Of a DNA stretch of 26,466 bases, positions 6,808 through 18,642 are shown piece after piece. Source of the DNA: a virus; the IMG/VR virus record IMGVR_UViG_3300032242_001112, positions 1 through 26,466 of that record. The stretch is one strand, 5' to 3'. Each line of letters starts with the position of its first letter. Positions within the stretch are counted from its first letter, which is position 1. The translations under genes were made by a program, and so were the position numbers. The notes below the pieces were generated by a model that was given only the letters and a program-made list of their open reading frames with translations, did not search any database and was not told the DNA's origin.

Positions 6808-9800
6808 TTAAGCCTTGGCAATTATCTTTTTAATTTCTTCAATTTCAGATTTCATTCTGTTAACTTCAGATTTTAATTCATCAACTTCGGCTTTTAGTCC
6901 ATTAATAGCAGCAAATGATAATGATACTAGTTTAGTATAGTCAACAGCTAATGAGCCATCATCTTTAACTCTTACAGCTAATGGGAATACTTTTAGAACA
7001 TCTTGTGCAATTACTCCAAAGTCATCTTTGTGTAAGAAATAGTCATCAACTCCGCCCTGTGTAGCAATATATTCATCAGTCCAGCTGAATGTCTTACCGC
7101 CAATGAATCCAACAGCTTCAAGAGCTGCTTTGCCATCAATGTCCTTGACATTCTCTTTAAACTTGATATCTGAAGCACCATAAGCATATACAGTTAAGAA
7201 ATATCCATTTTTCCATTTATATGCTGCTGCCCCTAAGTTAATTGTCCCATCAACACCTGCTCTAACAGTTGGTCCAACACTAGTACTATCGCCGCTGTAA
7301 TCTGAAGCAACCAATAATATATTTGCAGTGGATGCTAACACTGCACCTGATTGCCCTCCAGCTGTCACATATGATTCAGTAGCACTAAGTGTTGAAACGT
7401 TAGTATACGCAGCTGATTGAGCATTATATCTATATTCAGTTGAATATAATCTAGCAGTAGGACTTTCAAAATAAAGTGTGTTATATCCAGTTAATGCTGA
7501 TCCTGTACCAACAGCAACATATTTTGCCGTTAACGACGGGGCAGGACCCGTGGCACCTGTTGGGCCAGCAGCACCAGTAGCACCTGTCGGACCTGTTGGA
7601 CCAGTAGCACCTGCCCCAGTAGCACCCGTTGGACCCGTTGGTCCTGTTGGACCAGCCACTGTACTATTGGCACCAGTAGCACCAACTGGACCAGTAGCAC
7701 CTGTTGGGCCTGTTGGTCCTGTTGGACCAGCCACTGTACTTGCTGCACCAGTAGCACCAGTAGCACCTGCACCAGTAGCTCCTTTTACACCAGTTGCGCC
7801 AGTTGGGCCAACGAGTCCTGTAGCACCTACACCTGTAGCACCAGCTGGACCAGTAGCACCAGTTGGACCAGCAGAACCTGTAGCACCTGATGGACCCGTA
7901 GCACCTGGTACGGTGGATGCTGGGCCAGTAGCACCTGATGGACCAGTTGAACCTACACCTGTAGCACCAGCTGGACCAGTTGCGCCCGTTGCACCCTTTA
8001 CACCAGTTGCACCAGTTGCACCTGAGCCTGTAGCACCTGCTGAGCCAGTTGCACCTGTAGCACCAGCAGCAATTGCACCCCATGAATACGATGTTCCGTT
8101 CCAAGCTAAGTATGTATCCTGAGTCGTTGGAGCTGTAATAAACGATGTAACTCCAGGCCCAGTTTGATATAGAATCTGATTAGCAATACCGCCAGCAATA
8201 TTAGATACTGCACCTTTAATTGCCCCACCTACCCATAAATCTTTGCTAATACCAACACCACCTGCAACAGTTATAGCACCTGTAATAGCACTGGTTGCGT
8301 TAAGCGTGGATGTTGCTGAGAATTGTCCTGATACTGATGTTACGACCGCTCCACCTGGATTTGATACAACAAAGTTAGTTGTTCCTGTAGGGTTACCCAT
8401 TTTGATAGCACCTAAACAAATAGAACAGCCAGACACATAAATGTGACAAATTGGACTAGTTGGAGAACCAATTGTTCCTCCTCCAGGGAAAATAATACTT
8501 GATGCAGAATTATTAAAGTTTATGCTTCCACCAACCCATAAATCACCACCAATACCTGCACCACCTGCAACAACTAATGCGCCAGTTAATGTTCCAGTTG
8601 ATTTTGCAAATGAAGTAGCAGTAAATGTAGCACCAGTAATATTGTTAGCACCAGAAATATTTCCGTTACCACCAGCAACAGAAATTCCAACGCCAACATT
8701 CAATGCTCCGCCAATACCAACACCGCCCCATACTTGTAAAGCACCTGTGTTAGTACTTGTTGATATTGTGGTATTTTTAATTAAGAATGTACTTGTAGTA
8801 CCAGTACTACTGCCACCACCTCCACCAATTGAACCACCAGCACTATAAATGTTACCGCCAACATATAAATCCCCGCCAATACCAACGCCACCACCAACGA
8901 CCACTGCACCAGTTATTGTGCTAGTGGATGCTATATAAGAAGTAGCAGTAAATGTATTAGCAGTAATATTATTAGCACCAAAAATGTTACCACCAGTGCC
9001 AGCAACTGAAATACCTCGAGTTACATTTAATGCACCGCCAATACCTACTCCACCAGTAACAACTAATGCACCAGTAGTAGTGGATGTCGATGTAGCATTA
9101 CTAGTTAACGAAACAACTCCAGTATTAGGATTAATACTAAAACTACTTGTAGTAAATTCTGGTAATGAAACTGCAAATGCACTGTTAACGCTGACAAGCG
9201 TTGGATAGTAACTAGCGTTAGTAGCTGTGGCCTGTATAGTAATAGAAGTACCTGTTCCGCCACCGCCACCGCCAACAACATTGGCTGCATGGATTACACC
9301 GCCAACCCATAAGTCGCCACCAATGCCAACACCTCCACCAACAACTAATGCGCCAGTGCCTGTGCTAACTGATTGTGCATATGATGTAGCAGTAAATGTT
9401 GCACCTGTGATATTATTAGCGCCAGAAATGTTTCCACCAGAACCAGCAATAGCAATATTTGCTCCAACATTCAATGCACCACCAACACCAACACCGCCAG
9501 TAACTAGTAATGCACCAGACTGTGTTGAAGTAGATGGTGTAATATTATTAATCCATAAAGTTGCAGTAGTATATGTACCAATGCCACCAGTGCCACCGCC
9601 ACCAGTACCGCCTGATCCAGCAGGCCCGTAACTTACTTCACCAGTTGATGTATTGTAGAATAATCCAACTGTTGTGGCAGAACTTCTAAATCCAGCAACA
9701 TACATTGTACCACCAATAGCAACCCCACCAGTGACAGTTAATGCACCAGTTTGAGTTGATGTTGAACTATTTGTATTGGTAATATTGATTGGATTAGTAG

Positions 9801-12800
9801 TAGAATACCCTCTATTAGTTACACTTTGTAGGGTACTAATATCAGTAATAACTTTTAGGGTTGATGTACTTGCAATAAACCCAACATTATTTGTTGGGAA
9901 ATTTCTCTTAGAAGTTCCCCATATAATTCTTACAGCACCACTACCACCACTACCACCAGCAGAAGTTGGAGAGAAGCTACATGCATGAGCACCAGATCCA
10001 CCGCCACCGCCATATAGTCCGCCAGTTACACCACAACGGCCACCTAGTAGGTATATGCCTGAACCATTATTACCATTAGCACCACCAGATCCACCGCCGC
10101 CGCCAGTTGCTGGTACTGCGGTATTGCCCATTGTACCAGCAGCACCGCTATTGCTAGATCCATATAGTCCAACTCCGCCACCAGATGCTCCTGAGCCAGC
10201 CATATTTCCGTTACCGATAGTATCGTTATATGGAGCGCCACCGCCACCGCCAGCGCCGCCAACACCTGCTGTTGCTGCTGTACCTGGAGCACTTGCGCCA
10301 TGTCCATTTCCACCACGACCGCCAACACCAGAGTAGCCGCCAGCACCACCACCGCCACTACCTTGTAAAGTACCGCTTCCGTCAAAATTTCCACCAATAC
10401 CACCAGCACCACCGCCAACACCAATAAATGTACCACCAGCAGCATTACCAGTTAACTGTCCGCCTTGACCGCCAAATGCAGCTACGAAGTTAGTTGAACT
10501 AAAGTAACTTACGCCACCAGCAGTTCCTGTTGTTGCTGCATTTGATAACGCACCACCAGCACCACCAGCACCTACTACGACAGTATATGGTGTTCCTGGA
10601 ACAACAGCAAATTCATTCATGTAACCTAATGCACCACCGCCACCAGCGCCGTACATGTTACTACCGCCGCCACCGCCACCAATAACTACAACAGATGCAG
10701 TTGTAACGCCAGCTGGTACAATGAATGTATAAACACCTGGTGTTGTATAAGTGATTTCAGTAGCACCTAATGTAGTGATTGAAATATCAGTACCTGCGAT
10801 GTATGGAGAACAATTTATTGATCCGTATATTGTTCCGCCAACATATAAATCTTTACCAACAGCAACACCGCCAGTAACAACTATTGCACCAGTTGTGGTA
10901 CTAATTGAATTACTTGTGCTAGCAACCGCCAATGAATTAACAGTTAATAAACTATTTGTACTAGCATATGATAGTTTTGTGTCGCCAGCTAATGGCTGGT
11001 ATGTGCCAACTCCAGGAGTTAATGTTAGGTAATAAGTACCTGTGGTAGTTGTTTGAGCAACCAACACATTATTGGCATTGGATGCAGTATTTGCAAATAT
11101 ATTATTACCAACAATATTACCGTGGATAGTACCGCCAATCCACATATCGCCACCAATACCAACACCACCGGCAACAATTAATGCACCAGAAGTAGTACCT
11201 GTACTTTGTGTAGTATTATAAGTGCTAATGACATCATCAGTAGTTACAAATGTTGTAGTAACTGTTGTTAGCTGAATTGTTAGCTTTTGAGCAACAATCT
11301 CACCACCAACATATAAGTTACCGCCAATACCAACGCCACCAGCAACAGTCAATGCACCTGTTGTAGTGCTAATTGAGGCAGTAGTTGCATTAAAAATACC
11401 ACTGGTCGCAGTTAATATACCAGTAATTGCTGCACCGCCTAAGACACTTAGCCATGCATTTTGGATGCTGGTAGTAGTGTTAATTATTAGCTGACCATAC
11501 TGATTTAATCTCATCAACGATCTAGCTGTGAATGTAGCATCCTTAGCACCGCCAACTATTGGAGAAGCTAACCACTTAAATCCTAAATCTGGATCTACTT
11601 GGAAGTTAACTGCATTTCTATTGGCATATGCATATGATAATCCAGCAGATCCCAAATACATACCAGACATTACATTCAATGTTTGTCCGCCACCTGCTAC
11701 ACTACCTGCATAACCAGCAGCGCCATATGTTCCTAACTTGCCATTAAAGTCAACAAAACTAGTAGTAGTACTCCATACATTAGTATTAGTACTTCCAACA
11801 TATATGCTGCCTAATGCATCTAATTCACCAACAATTGAAACTCTACCAGTACCTGGATTTACAGTGAACGAACTAGTAGTATATTCGAGCATATACGAAC
11901 CGCCGCCTGCATTGTTAGCACTAACAAATGTTGGATAAAAATCAGCATTTACTGTTTGCGCAAATGTTGCAACTGATGTGGCACTGTTTGCAAAACCAGT
12001 ACCTTGGGTAACCCAATTAAATCCCGAACCTGCATCCCATGACAATATAGTACCACTTACTAATGGTGCTACAATAAAGTTAGTAGTGTCTTGAGCAGTC
12101 TGTACTAAGATTTGTCTAGCGGCACCACCAGCAATGTTTGTAGCAGTATTAGCATAACCTGAAGTATTAGCAAACAATGCAGTTGACGCAGTCGTTGCCC
12201 AGTTTGATGTATTTGCAAATAACGCATATGTCGCTGTAGTTGCCCAGCTTGCTGTACTTGCAGATAATGCATTTGATGCTGTTGTTGCCCAACTTGCGGT
12301 AAATGCGAAGGTTGCTGTTGTTGCATAACTTGAAGTATTAGCAAACAATGCAGTTGACGCAGTTGTTGCCCAACTTGATGTATTGGCATTTAATGAATAT
12401 GTTGCAGTAGTTGCGTAGCTCGATGTAGTTGCAGTACCAGCATACAATGCAAATGTTGCAGTACCAGCATATGATGCATATGTTGCTGAAGTTGCAAATG
12501 TTGCGTTGGTAACAGAATTAACAGTTCTCCAGTTAAATCCTGTACCAGAAGCCCAAAATAACGCTTGATCATCTACAGTTGGTGCTACAATAAAGTTTGT
12601 AGTACTAGGCCCTGTTTGTACTAAAATTTGTTTATTGGTGCCACCACCAATACTTACAGCCGTTGTTGCATAGCTTGATGTATCTGAAACCAATGCTCTA
12701 GTTGCAGTTGATGCCCAGCTTGCAGTGTTGGCAATTAATGCAGTTGATGCAGTGGTTGCCCAACTTGCTGTAAATGCAAACAATGCATATGATGAAGTGG

Positions 12801-14559
12801 TTGCATATGTTGCTGTTGTTGCGGTACCTGCAAAATATGCAAAAGTTGCAGTGTTTACAACACCGCCAGTGAACAATGAACCATTTTGGTAAATGTCGCC
12901 AGTGAAATTAATATTTCCACCAACAAATAAATCTTTCTTAATACCACCGCCACCGTCGACAATTAATGCACCGGTTGTTGGGGATATAGAATTTAATTGA
13001 TTGGTAATGTGTGCAGCACCAGCAATATTAGCATATCCGCCAACATTTAAGTTACCGCCCATACCAACACCACCTACAACAGTTAACGCTCCTGTAGTAG
13101 TTGATACACTAGTTACGGTACTAAGGATTGTAGCACTGTTGCCAACATTTAAGTTACCGCCAATACCAACGCCACCTGCAACGATTAACGCGCCAGTAGT
13201 AGTTCCTGTACTCTTTGCAGTGCTGGCAATTGTAGCATACCCACCTGCATTAATATTTCCACTAACACCTAATCCACCACCAATAACTTGTAATGCACCA
13301 CTTGCTGTGCCAGTGCTTTGTGTGTTTATAGTGCCATCACCAACTACCTGTACAATGGAGTTGAATAAGGATCCGCCATGAGTAACAATTCCGCCTTGAA
13401 TAGTAAGTGCGGCTGTACTAGTGCTACCTGCTGGATACAATGCAGGTGTAGCAGTATTACTAATATTAACTGTGCCTGCAAATGAGTTAACTGCATTTGG
13501 ATCAGCTTGTACTACACCGTATCGGTTAGTAATATTACTATTTGCAATTTGGGTTGGTAAATCTATGTACAAACCATAATAGTTTGTAACAGTATTGGAA
13601 CCAGTTGAATTAATATTACCAATAGTTGTTTTTAATTTAACACCGTAGAAATTATCAACAAGGATACTACTGCTGGTAGTTAGTGTACCGATATAGTTTA
13701 CTTGATTGAAACCAACAATTGTTCCAACATTACCTACTTTAACCTCGACGGTATCTGACACACCGACAATATTTTGTGTATAGATAGAAGGATCAGAATT
13801 ATAAGAATTATGTCCTGTACGGATAGCAATACCAGTTAAGTTTGTACCGGTGCTATAACTAAAATCATACGATGAGTTTCTAAATGTATCAATTTTTACG
13901 CCAGTTGAATAAACTGCGGTATCAGTGCCAGCTGCTCCTACTATTGGGAGAACATACATGCCTGCCAGTTGTGAAGTAACTAATGATGCTGTTGTCGAGA
14001 TAGAAGGATTGAATACTGCACCGTAGACTGGGTTTGATACACTGCCAGTACTTGTGGCAGTTACACTTACAAATATTCCAGCCCAAATATTGCTATTGTT
14101 ACCTGAACTATTGGTATATGCAAAACTAGAGGTATTTGCAGAACTGATAGATCCAGCTACATTTAAGTTGCCACCAATACCAGTACCGCCGTTAACCCGC
14201 AACGCCCCAGTAAATGGGCTTACACTAACTGTAGTGGCAGTTACTAGTAATTGGGGAGTTGATAATACGCCAGTGCTGTTTAGGAAATTTAAATCTAGTT
14301 TAACATGCTCATTAGCAAATGCATCTACTCCAGTAGCATCTACCATTGATGGGTAATATGTTACAGGAGCATTTCCTACAATCTCAGTATTGAATACAGC
14401 AGTTGCATTGGGGATTGATATATCAGACAACAATAATTGCTGAACTTGTGGGACAGTAATATATTGGTTAACTGCTAAGTCTTGAACAATGAATAATGTT
14501 GTCCCGGTAGTGGGATTGAACAAATGTGGAAGAGCAGTGAGATTCGGTCGTTGTGGCAT
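6808..14559 (-). CDS. Giant modular tail fibre with S74 intramolecular chaperone
   Basis: This 2583-aa fibre likely forms a trimeric host-recognition appendage. From the N-terminus: a head region (1-130); about 17 copies of a roughly 25-aa module of form [25 protein letters not shown]; 15-residue ASWATTA-type repeats (about 567-810); a glycine-rich domain (about 1271-1545) opening with [20 protein letters not shown]; more modules; a collagen-like GXY stretch (about 2165-2338); and a C-terminal peptidase S74 domain (about 2461-2583). The latter begins [11 protein letters not shown], containing the Ser-Asp at which endosialidase-type chaperones self-cleave, and ends in a coiled coil ([20 protein letters not shown]). 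The S74 domain should drive trimer folding and then be released. A late-type promoter precedes the gene. Confidence 0.93.
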   Translation of the reverse strand: MPQRPNLTALPHLFNPTTGTTLFIVQDLAVNQYITVPQVQQLLLSDISIPNATAVFNTEIVGNAPVTYYPSMVDATGVDAFANEHVKLDLNFLNSTGVLSTPQLLVTATTVSVSPFTGALRVNGGTGIGGNLNVAGSISSANTSSFAYTNSSGNNSNIWAGIFVSVTATSTGSVSNPVYGAVFNPSISTTASLVTSQLAGMYVLPIVGAAGTDTAVYSTGVKIDTFRNSSYDFSYSTGTNLTGIAIRTGHNSYNSDPSIYTQNIVGVSDTVEVKVGNVGTIVGFNQVNYIGTLTTSSSILVDNFYGVKLKTTIGNINSTGSNTVTNYYGLYIDLPTQIANSNITNRYGVVQADPNAVNSFAGTVNISNTATPALYPAGSTSTAALTIQGGIVTHGGSLFNSIVQVVGDGTINTQSTGTASGALQVIGGGLGVSGNINAGGYATIASTAKSTGTTTGALIVAGGVGIGGNLNVGNSATILSTVTSVSTTTGALTVVGGVGMGGNLNVGGYANIAGAAHITNQLNSISPTTGALIVDGGGGIKKDLFVGGNINFTGDIYQNGSLFTGGVVNTATFAYFAGTATTATYATTSSYALFAFTASWATTASTALIANTASWASTATRALVSDTSSYATTAVSIGGGTNKQILVQTGPSTTNFIVAPTVDDQALFWASGTGFNWRTVNSVTNATFATSATYASYAGTATFALYAGTATTSSYATTATYSLNANTSSWATTASTALFANTSSYATTATFAFTASWATTASNALSASTASWATTATYALFANTSNWATTASTALFANTSGYANTATNIAGGAARQILVQTAQDTTNFIVAPLVSGTILSWDAGSGFNWVTQGTGFANSATSVATFAQTVNADFYPTFVSANNAGGGSYMLEYTTSSFTVNPGTGRVSIVGELDALGSIYVGSTNTNVWSTTTSFVDFNGKLGTYGAAGYAGSVAGGGQTLNVMSGMYLGSAGLSYAYANRNAVNFQVDPDLGFKWLASPIVGGAKDATFTARSLMRLNQYGQLIINTTTSIQNAWLSVLGGAAITGILTATSGIFNATTASISTTTGALTVAGGVGIGGNLYVGGEIVAQKLTIQLTTVTTTFVTTDDVISTYNTTQSTGTTSGALIVAGGVGIGGDMWIGGTIHGNIVGNNIFANTASNANNVLVAQTTTTGTYYLTLTPGVGTYQPLAGDTKLSYASTNSLLTVNSLAVASTSNSISTTTGAIVVTGGVAVGKDLYVGGTIYGSINCSPYIAGTDISITTLGATEITYTTPGVYTFIVPAGVTTASVVVIGGGGGGSNMYGAGGGGALGYMNEFAVVPGTPYTVVVGAGGAGGALSNAATTGTAGGVSYFSSTNFVAAFGGQGGQLTGNAAGGTFIGVGGGAGGIGGNFDGSGTLQGSGGGGAGGYSGVGGRGGNGHGASAPGTAATAGVGGAGGGGGAPYNDTIGNGNMAGSGASGGGVGLYGSSNSGAAGTMGNTAVPATGGGGGSGGANGNNGSGIYLLGGRCGVTGGLYGGGGGSGAHACSFSPTSAGGSGGSGAVRIIWGTSKRNFPTNNVGFIASTSTLKVITDISTLQSVTNRGYSTTNPINITNTNSSTSTQTGALTVTGGVAIGGTMYVAGFRSSATTVGLFYNTSTGEVSYGPAGSGGTGGGGTGGIGTYTTATLWINNITPSTSTQSGALLVTGGVGVGGALNVGANIAIAGSGGNISGANNITGATFTATSYAQSVSTGTGALVVGGGVGIGGDLWVGGVIHAANVVGGGGGGTGTSITIQATATNASYYPTLVSVNSAFAVSLPEFTTSSFSINPNTGVVSLTSNATSTSTTTGALVVTGGVGIGGALNVTRGISVAGTGGNIFGANNITANTFTATSYIASTSTITGAVVVGGGVGIGGDLYVGGNIYSAGGSIGGGGGSSTGTTSTFLIKNTTISTSTNTGALQVWGGVGIGGALNVGVGISVAGGNGNISGANNITGATFTATSFAKSTGTLTGALVVAGGAGIGGDLWVGGSINFNNSASSIIFPGGGTIGSPTSPICHIYVSGCSICLGAIKMGNPTGTTNFVVSNPGGAVVTSVSGQFSATSTLNATSAITGAITVAGGVGISKDLWVGGAIKGAVSNIAGGIANQILYQTGPGVTSFITAPTTQDTYLAWNGTSYSWGAIAAGATGATGSAGATGSGATGATGVKGATGATGPAGATGVGSTGPSGATGPASTVPGATGPSGATGSAGPTGATGPAGATGVGATGLVGPTGATGVKGATGAGATGATGAASTVAGPTGPTGPTGATGPVGATGANSTVAGPTGPTGPTGATGAGATGPTGPTGATGAAGPTGATGPAPSLTAKYVAVGTGSALTGYNTLYFESPTARLYSTEYRYNAQSAAYTNVSTLSATESYVTAGGQSGAVLASTANILLVASDYSGDSTSVGPTVRAGVDGTINLGAAAYKWKNGYFLTVYAYGASDIKFKENVKDIDGKAALEAVGFIGGKTFSWTDEYIATQGGVDDYFLHKDDFGVIAQDVLKVFPLAVRVKDDGSLAVDYTKLVSLSFAAINGLKAEVDELKSEVNRMKSEIEEIKKIIAKA
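7545..8066 (-). repeat. Collagen-like GXY repeat in the giant fibre
   Basis: Nine-base units encode Gly-X-Y triplets, mostly GAT, GPT, GPA and GVG, with short interruptions (STVAGP, STVPGA). They should form a collagen triple helix ahead of the C-terminal chaperone. The DNA closely resembles the collagen-like stretch in the tailspike gene at about 17865-18195. Confidence 0.9.
9930..10760 (-). repeat. Glycine-rich domain of the giant fibre
   Basis: Runs of four to six glycines alternate with short polar or aromatic segments. The domain begins with [20 protein letters not shown], the hallmark of the glycine-rich domain seen in phage and bacterial adhesins. It may be a surface-exposed binding module. 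Confidence 0.75.
12140..12860 (-). repeat. 45-bp / 15-aa tandem repeats in the giant fibre
   Basis: Units of the form [15 protein letters not shown] repeat every 15 residues (45 bp), with W/Y alternation and some shortened to 12. They form two blocks separated by a non-repeat insert at about 12500-12655. The regular aromatic spacing suggests a repeated structural turn along the shaft. Confidence 0.85.
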
Positions 14560-14574
14560 TATTAAAGTACCTAT

Positions 14575-14601
14575 CTAGATTAAATTTATCTAGTATTTAT
14601 T
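14575..14601 (-). promoter_or_regulatory. Late-type promoter AATAAATA followed by an inverted repeat
   Basis: AATAAATA (14594-14601) is one base off TATAAATA. Immediately downstream CTAGAT and ATCTAG (14588-14593 and 14575-14580) form a 6-bp inverted repeat with a 7-base loop, placed before the start of the giant fibre. The predicted start near 14588 falls at the end of the first arm. Confidence 0.5.
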
Positions 14602-14622
14602 GTTTTCTAAATATACCAATTA

Positions 14623-16680
14623 TCAAAGAGTGGAACTGGGGAAAATTAGGTATTGGACACCTAAATTATCCAATGTTTGTTCTACATTGATACGGTCTAT
14701 TGTAAAGCTGATATGATTAAATGCATACGGAGTCTTGCGTATTCTATTAACCACTTTATAACCTTGATTAGGTAATGTATAGCATAGCACTGATACAATA
14801 GGAAATCCTTTCCCAGATGCTATTGCTGTTTGCACAAATAACGGTCGAAGCCCTGCATTTACCAATATATTTCCAGAATTTAAAGATTCTAAAGATTTTT
14901 GCATATTTGATATACTGCTAGGCCAATAGGTAGTGCCGTTTATTATTTCAGATTGATTAATTCCTTCTTGGGTATCCACAATATTCACATACACTACATC
15001 ATAAACTGGGTTTCCGTTTTGATCCAATGCTGTCATTGATTCAACTTTACCAAAATATAAATCCTTTTTATGGAAGTTATGATCCATGGCTGCGGCATAA
15101 TCATCGAGATTCAATTGTTCAATACCATATTCTATATACACTTTTAATTCTGGTTGTATACTGAAATTTGGATCATCCTTGTTATAAATTATTTCTGGAA
15201 TGAAAATATCAGTTCTACTCAAATATTCTTTAAAACTGTGTTGTTGAGCGATAGGTAAGAAAGGTTTGAGATAGATATTGGTATAGAAATGGCTAGGAGT
15301 AACTACTTGTAAATTAAATTTTCTGGAATTAAATGCGTATGGATATGAATTACTTGCTACGGAATTATTCCATAACATAGTAGTATATGTACCAGTACTA
15401 GCCACTACTGTGGCAGTGTATGTTCCTGTAACAGTAGTAGATCCATATAAGTCTCCAAATTCACCAAGAGTTAATCCATTTGGGAAACTGCCATTAACTA
15501 TTGAATATTTTAAATCATATTTGCTTTCAGTATGGGTTGCGGATATTTTAATATATGCATTTGTATTTTGATTTATTGATCCCAAATCTGGCGGAGTTAT
15601 CCAAGATATTACATTTTCTTCATTATGTAATATCGTCAATGTAAAAGTATTAGTTGCAGATGTTATATTGCCACTTCTAGATTCTACTTTATTAGCAATT
15701 ACTGTAATTGGATATGTTATTAGATACTCTGATTGTGAAGGGACAAAACCGTATATATAACCAGTTACTGGATCTAATGATACACCTGGAGGGAATATTG
15801 TACTAGTACCAGTATTAAATGTTACAACTCCAAGAGTAGAGTCAGGCTCATATACTGTGATTGGAATATAAATGTTGTCGTTGGATCTATAAGTACCCAA
15901 GTTAGATGGAGTGGTAAATGTTAATGGTAATATGGCACTTACAGTACTTGAACTTGCATATGTTGATGTGAATACACTGACGGCTTGGGTAAATGTACCT
16001 ACATAGATAGATGCAGTTGAGCTGACATCATAATTAAAAGTAAGCAGTTGTGTATCAACTCTAAATGTATTAGAGTCAATTACTGACATTGTTAACTGTT
16101 GTGTGCTTGATGTAACACCGTCCGTAGCTTCTACAGTAAACTTATATGTTTGAATTACATCAGGTGCCAATATTAAATCAATAATTCCAGATAACACACC
16201 GTTAGATAGTAAGGTTAATCCGTTTGGTAAGGTACTTCCATCAGAAATTAATTTATAGGTAATATTATAATTTTCAGGAGTTGGCACCGGCGGAATCACT
16301 GGCATCGGTTGATGTACTGTTTCTTTATTAATAAAGAAATTGTTTATGCTAGGACCCAATAAAGTATGTGTAGATGTACCAGTATTAAGTACCCATACTG
16401 GCCCTGCTGATTTCTTTACTGCTATTTGGAATGTTTTATCTGATATCTTACCTGTAACACCGCTTGTTGCCCTTATCACAAATGTACTTGTAGTAACACC
16501 TACAGTGGGTTTTACAAATCCACTGATAAGTCCGGTATTGTCTAAATGTAAATTATTAGGAAGTTTGCCTGAGATAACAGAATAGCTGATAGCATTGGTG
16601 GCAGTGACTGTAACTGAGGTACCTGTACCACCATCAAAAGATCCTAAAAATCCATTAGTTGTCCATTGTAAATCTGACAT
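14623..16680 (-). CDS. Structural protein with putative Ig (He_PIG-like) repeats
   Basis: This 685-aa protein has at least four copies of the 'Y.(I/V).G.LPNGL.L...G.(I/L)SG' signature of He_PIG/cadherin-like beta domains. Examples are YSVISGKLPNNLHLDNTGLI (about 33-52), LPNGLTLLSNGVLSG, FPPGVSLDPVTGYIYG and FPNGLTLGEFGDLYG. The C-terminal 190 residues differ (FYTNIYLKPFLPIAQQHSFKEY...), with no repeat, and may attach it to the virion. It sits between a tailspike and the giant fibre, 5 nt after the tailspike stop, so it is probably a tail or fibre-network component. No clear Shine-Dalgarno is seen; translation may be coupled. Confidence 0.82.
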   Translation of the reverse strand: MSDLQWTTNGFLGSFDGGTGTSVTVTATNAISYSVISGKLPNNLHLDNTGLISGFVKPTVGVTTSTFVIRATSGVTGKISDKTFQIAVKKSAGPVWVLNTGTSTHTLLGPSINNFFINKETVHQPMPVIPPVPTPENYNITYKLISDGSTLPNGLTLLSNGVLSGIIDLILAPDVIQTYKFTVEATDGVTSSTQQLTMSVIDSNTFRVDTQLLTFNYDVSSTASIYVGTFTQAVSVFTSTYASSSTVSAILPLTFTTPSNLGTYRSNDNIYIPITVYEPDSTLGVVTFNTGTSTIFPPGVSLDPVTGYIYGFVPSQSEYLITYPITVIANKVESRSGNITSATNTFTLTILHNEENVISWITPPDLGSINQNTNAYIKISATHTESKYDLKYSIVNGSFPNGLTLGEFGDLYGSTTVTGTYTATVVASTGTYTTMLWNNSVASNSYPYAFNSRKFNLQVVTPSHFYTNIYLKPFLPIAQQHSFKEYLSRTDIFIPEIIYNKDDPNFSIQPELKVYIEYGIEQLNLDDYAAAMDHNFHKKDLYFGKVESMTALDQNGNPVYDVVYVNIVDTQEGINQSEIINGTTYWPSSISNMQKSLESLNSGNILVNAGLRPLFVQTAIASGKGFPIVSVLCYTLPNQGYKVVNRIRKTPYAFNHISFTIDRINVEQTLDNLGVQYLIFPSSTL

Positions 16681-16685
16681 AATGA

Positions 16686-18329
16686 TTAACTGTATGAACC
16701 GTCTTGTAATCTATTATTAATAATAACCACATCGGTATCAATTGAATTGCTATTTACATTGACATATGCATTAGTTTTATTAGCAAAGAAATTATTATTA
16801 GTAACTAGTGTTCTTGCAACTGGATTAGATCCGCTTTTATAGAATGTCATTCCATAATTCTGTGTTTTAGAAGCCTGATCATCGTAACATCTATTACCTA
16901 TTACTGTTATATCAGTAGCAATCCCATTATTTGGACCAGAATTAATAGTAATACCGCTGGCATTTGCAAGTGCAGCATAATATACGGTATTTTTTCCATT
17001 ATTAAAACATATATTGTTTGATACAATAGTACCAGTGCTATCAGTTAAGGTTATTCCATCACCATCACACCTAGCGATTATATTATCAGAAACAATATGT
17101 TCAACGCCACCAATTTCTAAACCAGATGCAGCAATGAGGCTTCTAGTTGATGTACTAATGTAGTTGCCAATATAGCGAATATTTTTGCCATCTTCATTAG
17201 TGAACACTGTAGATTCGCCGTTACTTTCACAATGGTTGTTAGTAAACGAACCGCCAACTGGCATAAAGTATGCTGCACTCCAACGATTATTTCTAAAGAA
17301 GCAGCCATCAACAACCGCGTTGTATGATATGTATCCGCCAGTTTTAGCAATCCATAATGCAGGGCCGCCTTCGTTAGCATTAACTGGCGCAGGATGTCCA
17401 CAGTTCTGGAAGGTACATCCTAGAACTAATTGATTCTTACATCCGCCCAATCCCAATCCCAAATAAGTGTGATTTTGAACAGTGACATTTTTAAATTTAA
17501 TATTGTATACTGCTGAGAATACTGCCAACGCCACAAGTCTATTTGAATTATTATTTCCATCCAATGTCATATCTTCCATGGAAATATTGCTATCTTGATA
17601 TAATGTACCTGGATTAGAGTTTACTACCATAATCATTGAACTTGATGCACTTGCACCTAATTTTAATATAGTAGCACCTTCTCCGTCACCATACAGTCGA
17701 GTGTTGCCAGGGATGGATATTGAATTTGCAGTAATTAGATATGTGCCTGCTGGAAAATATAAACTTGATCCAGCGGCAGCAGTTAATGCGGCATTAATAG
17801 CAGCAGAATCGTCCAATGAACCGTTACCCACTGCACCATAAGATTTGACACTAAATGAGATTCCAATGCCAGTAGCACCAGTCGAACCTCTAGGTCCAGT
17901 TGCACCTGGAACAGTTGATACAGGGCCAGTAGCACCCGTGGCACCTGCGCCAGTAGCACCAGTTGGACCTGTAGCACCAGTTGGACCTGTAGCACCCCCT
18001 GGAGAACCAGGTGTACCAGTTGCGCCTTTTGCACCAGTTGCACCTGTGGGTCCTGTTGGGCCCGTTGCACCTCCTGGAGTTCCTTGTGGGCCAGTTGCTC
18101 CAGTTGGACCAGGTACAGTACTATTGGCACCAGTAGCACCTACGGGGCCAGTTGCTCCTGCAGGACCAGTCGCTCCATCTGCACCAGTAGCACCTTGAGC
18201 CAAACCAGCGCCATACAGATCGTTAAAATTGTTATTAATTTTATCGAAAGCTGCATATAAGTTATCACCAGTTCCGGTATTTGGGCCTTCCCCTAGATTA
18301 ATGGGGCGTGGATTAAGATACAAAGTCAT
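16686..18329 (-). CDS. Tailspike: collagen-like stalk plus pectate-lyase-type beta-helix
   Basis: This 547-aa protein starts with [20 protein letters not shown] (10-29) and [10 protein letters not shown], an attachment motif like that in the fibre at 6776. A collagen-like stalk follows (about 46-156). From about 158 the [19 protein letters not shown] start and YFPAGTYLI identify a Pectate_lyase_3-type right-handed parallel beta-helix, with later NN-rich rungs ([28 protein letters not shown]). Such spikes bind and often cleave surface polysaccharide. Catalytic residues cannot be assigned by eye, so depolymerase activity is inferred. ATG is preceded by AAGGA 8 nt upstream. Confidence 0.88.
   Translation of the reverse strand: MTLYLNPRPINLGEGPNTGTGDNLYAAFDKINNNFNDLYGAGLAQGATGADGATGPAGATGPVGATGANSTVPGPTGATGPQGTPGGATGPTGPTGATGAKGATGTPGSPGGATGPTGATGPTGATGAGATGATGPVSTVPGATGPRGSTGATGIGISFSVKSYGAVGNGSLDDSAAINAALTAAAGSSLYFPAGTYLITANSISIPGNTRLYGDGEGATILKLGASASSSMIMVVNSNPGTLYQDSNISMEDMTLDGNNNSNRLVALAVFSAVYNIKFKNVTVQNHTYLGLGLGGCKNQLVLGCTFQNCGHPAPVNANEGGPALWIAKTGGYISYNAVVDGCFFRNNRWSAAYFMPVGGSFTNNHCESNGESTVFTNEDGKNIRYIGNYISTSTRSLIAASGLEIGGVEHIVSDNIIARCDGDGITLTDSTGTIVSNNICFNNGKNTVYYAALANASGITINSGPNNGIATDITVIGNRCYDDQASKTQNYGMTFYKSGSNPVARTLVTNNNFFANKTNAYVNVNSNSIDTDVVIINNRLQDGSYS
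17865..18195 (-). repeat. Collagen-like GXY repeat in the tailspike
   Basis: Gly-X-Y triplets ([12 protein letters not shown]) with the same short breaks (STVPGP, GTPGG) as in the giant fibre. It forms the stalk between the attachment motif and the beta-helix. Confidence 0.88.
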
Positions 18330-18339
18330 TTATGGATTC

Positions 18340-18369
18340 CTTCTAAGAGTACTATTAGAAGTATTTACC
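18340..18369 (-). promoter_or_regulatory. Late-like promoter and inverted repeat before the tailspike
   Basis: GGTAAATA (18362-18369) shares the TAAATA core with T4 late promoters but has two mismatches. CTTCTAA/TTAGAAG (18340-18346 and 18355-18361) form a 7-bp stem. The 3' arm covers part of the AAGGA ribosome site (18338-18342). A start at about 18355 would remove most of the 5' arm. Confidence 0.4.
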
Positions 18370-18384
18370 TAAAATGACTTTTGG

Positions 18385-18609
18385 TTAATGTAGCACTCTA
18401 TTTTCCAATTCGTGTATATTGTCTATTCCAAATATACTTAAAATCATTAGCACTTCTTCTGGGGGATCTTCCATTAAATGTTCAGGTATCATAAACGATT
18501 TTAATCCGCCATCTGGTCCTAGTACAAATCCAAAATCATCCGGACCGTAATCGTTTTCTTCATCGTATTCTTCAACTGTAATAGTTGCTTCGACATTATT
18601 GTTGGGCAT
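18385..18609 (-). CDS. Small acidic hypothetical protein, 74 aa
   Basis: The protein begins MPNNNVEATITVEEYDEEND and contains DFGFVLGPDGGLKSF, then a helical end (PPEEVLMILSIFGIDNIHELE). The frame stays open to a GTG at 18621, but the ATG at 18609 has GGAG 6 nt upstream and is preferred. It stands alone between the superoxide dismutase gene and the tail cluster, with an extended -10 (TGT-TATACT, 18626-18631) just upstream. No family is recognised. Confidence 0.7.
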   Translation of the reverse strand: MPNNNVEATITVEEYDEENDYGPDDFGFVLGPDGGLKSFMIPEHLMEDPPEEVLMILSIFGIDNIHELENRVLH

Positions 18610-18642
18610 ATTCTTCTCCACTATGAGTATAACACATTTTTA

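Noticed and set aside
7478-10445. Long Pro/Val/Ala-rich plus-strand frames opposite the giant fibre
   Set aside because: They mirror the collagen and glycine-rich codons of the real gene, have no ribosome sites and have repetitive composition.
12140-12860. Regular 45-bp repeats as a CRISPR array
   Set aside because: The period keeps the reading frame, there are no unique spacers between identical repeats, and the region is inside a fibre gene.
6808-14559. Diversity-generating retroelement acting on the fibre
   Set aside because: No reverse transcriptase and no template/variable repeat pair were seen in the window.
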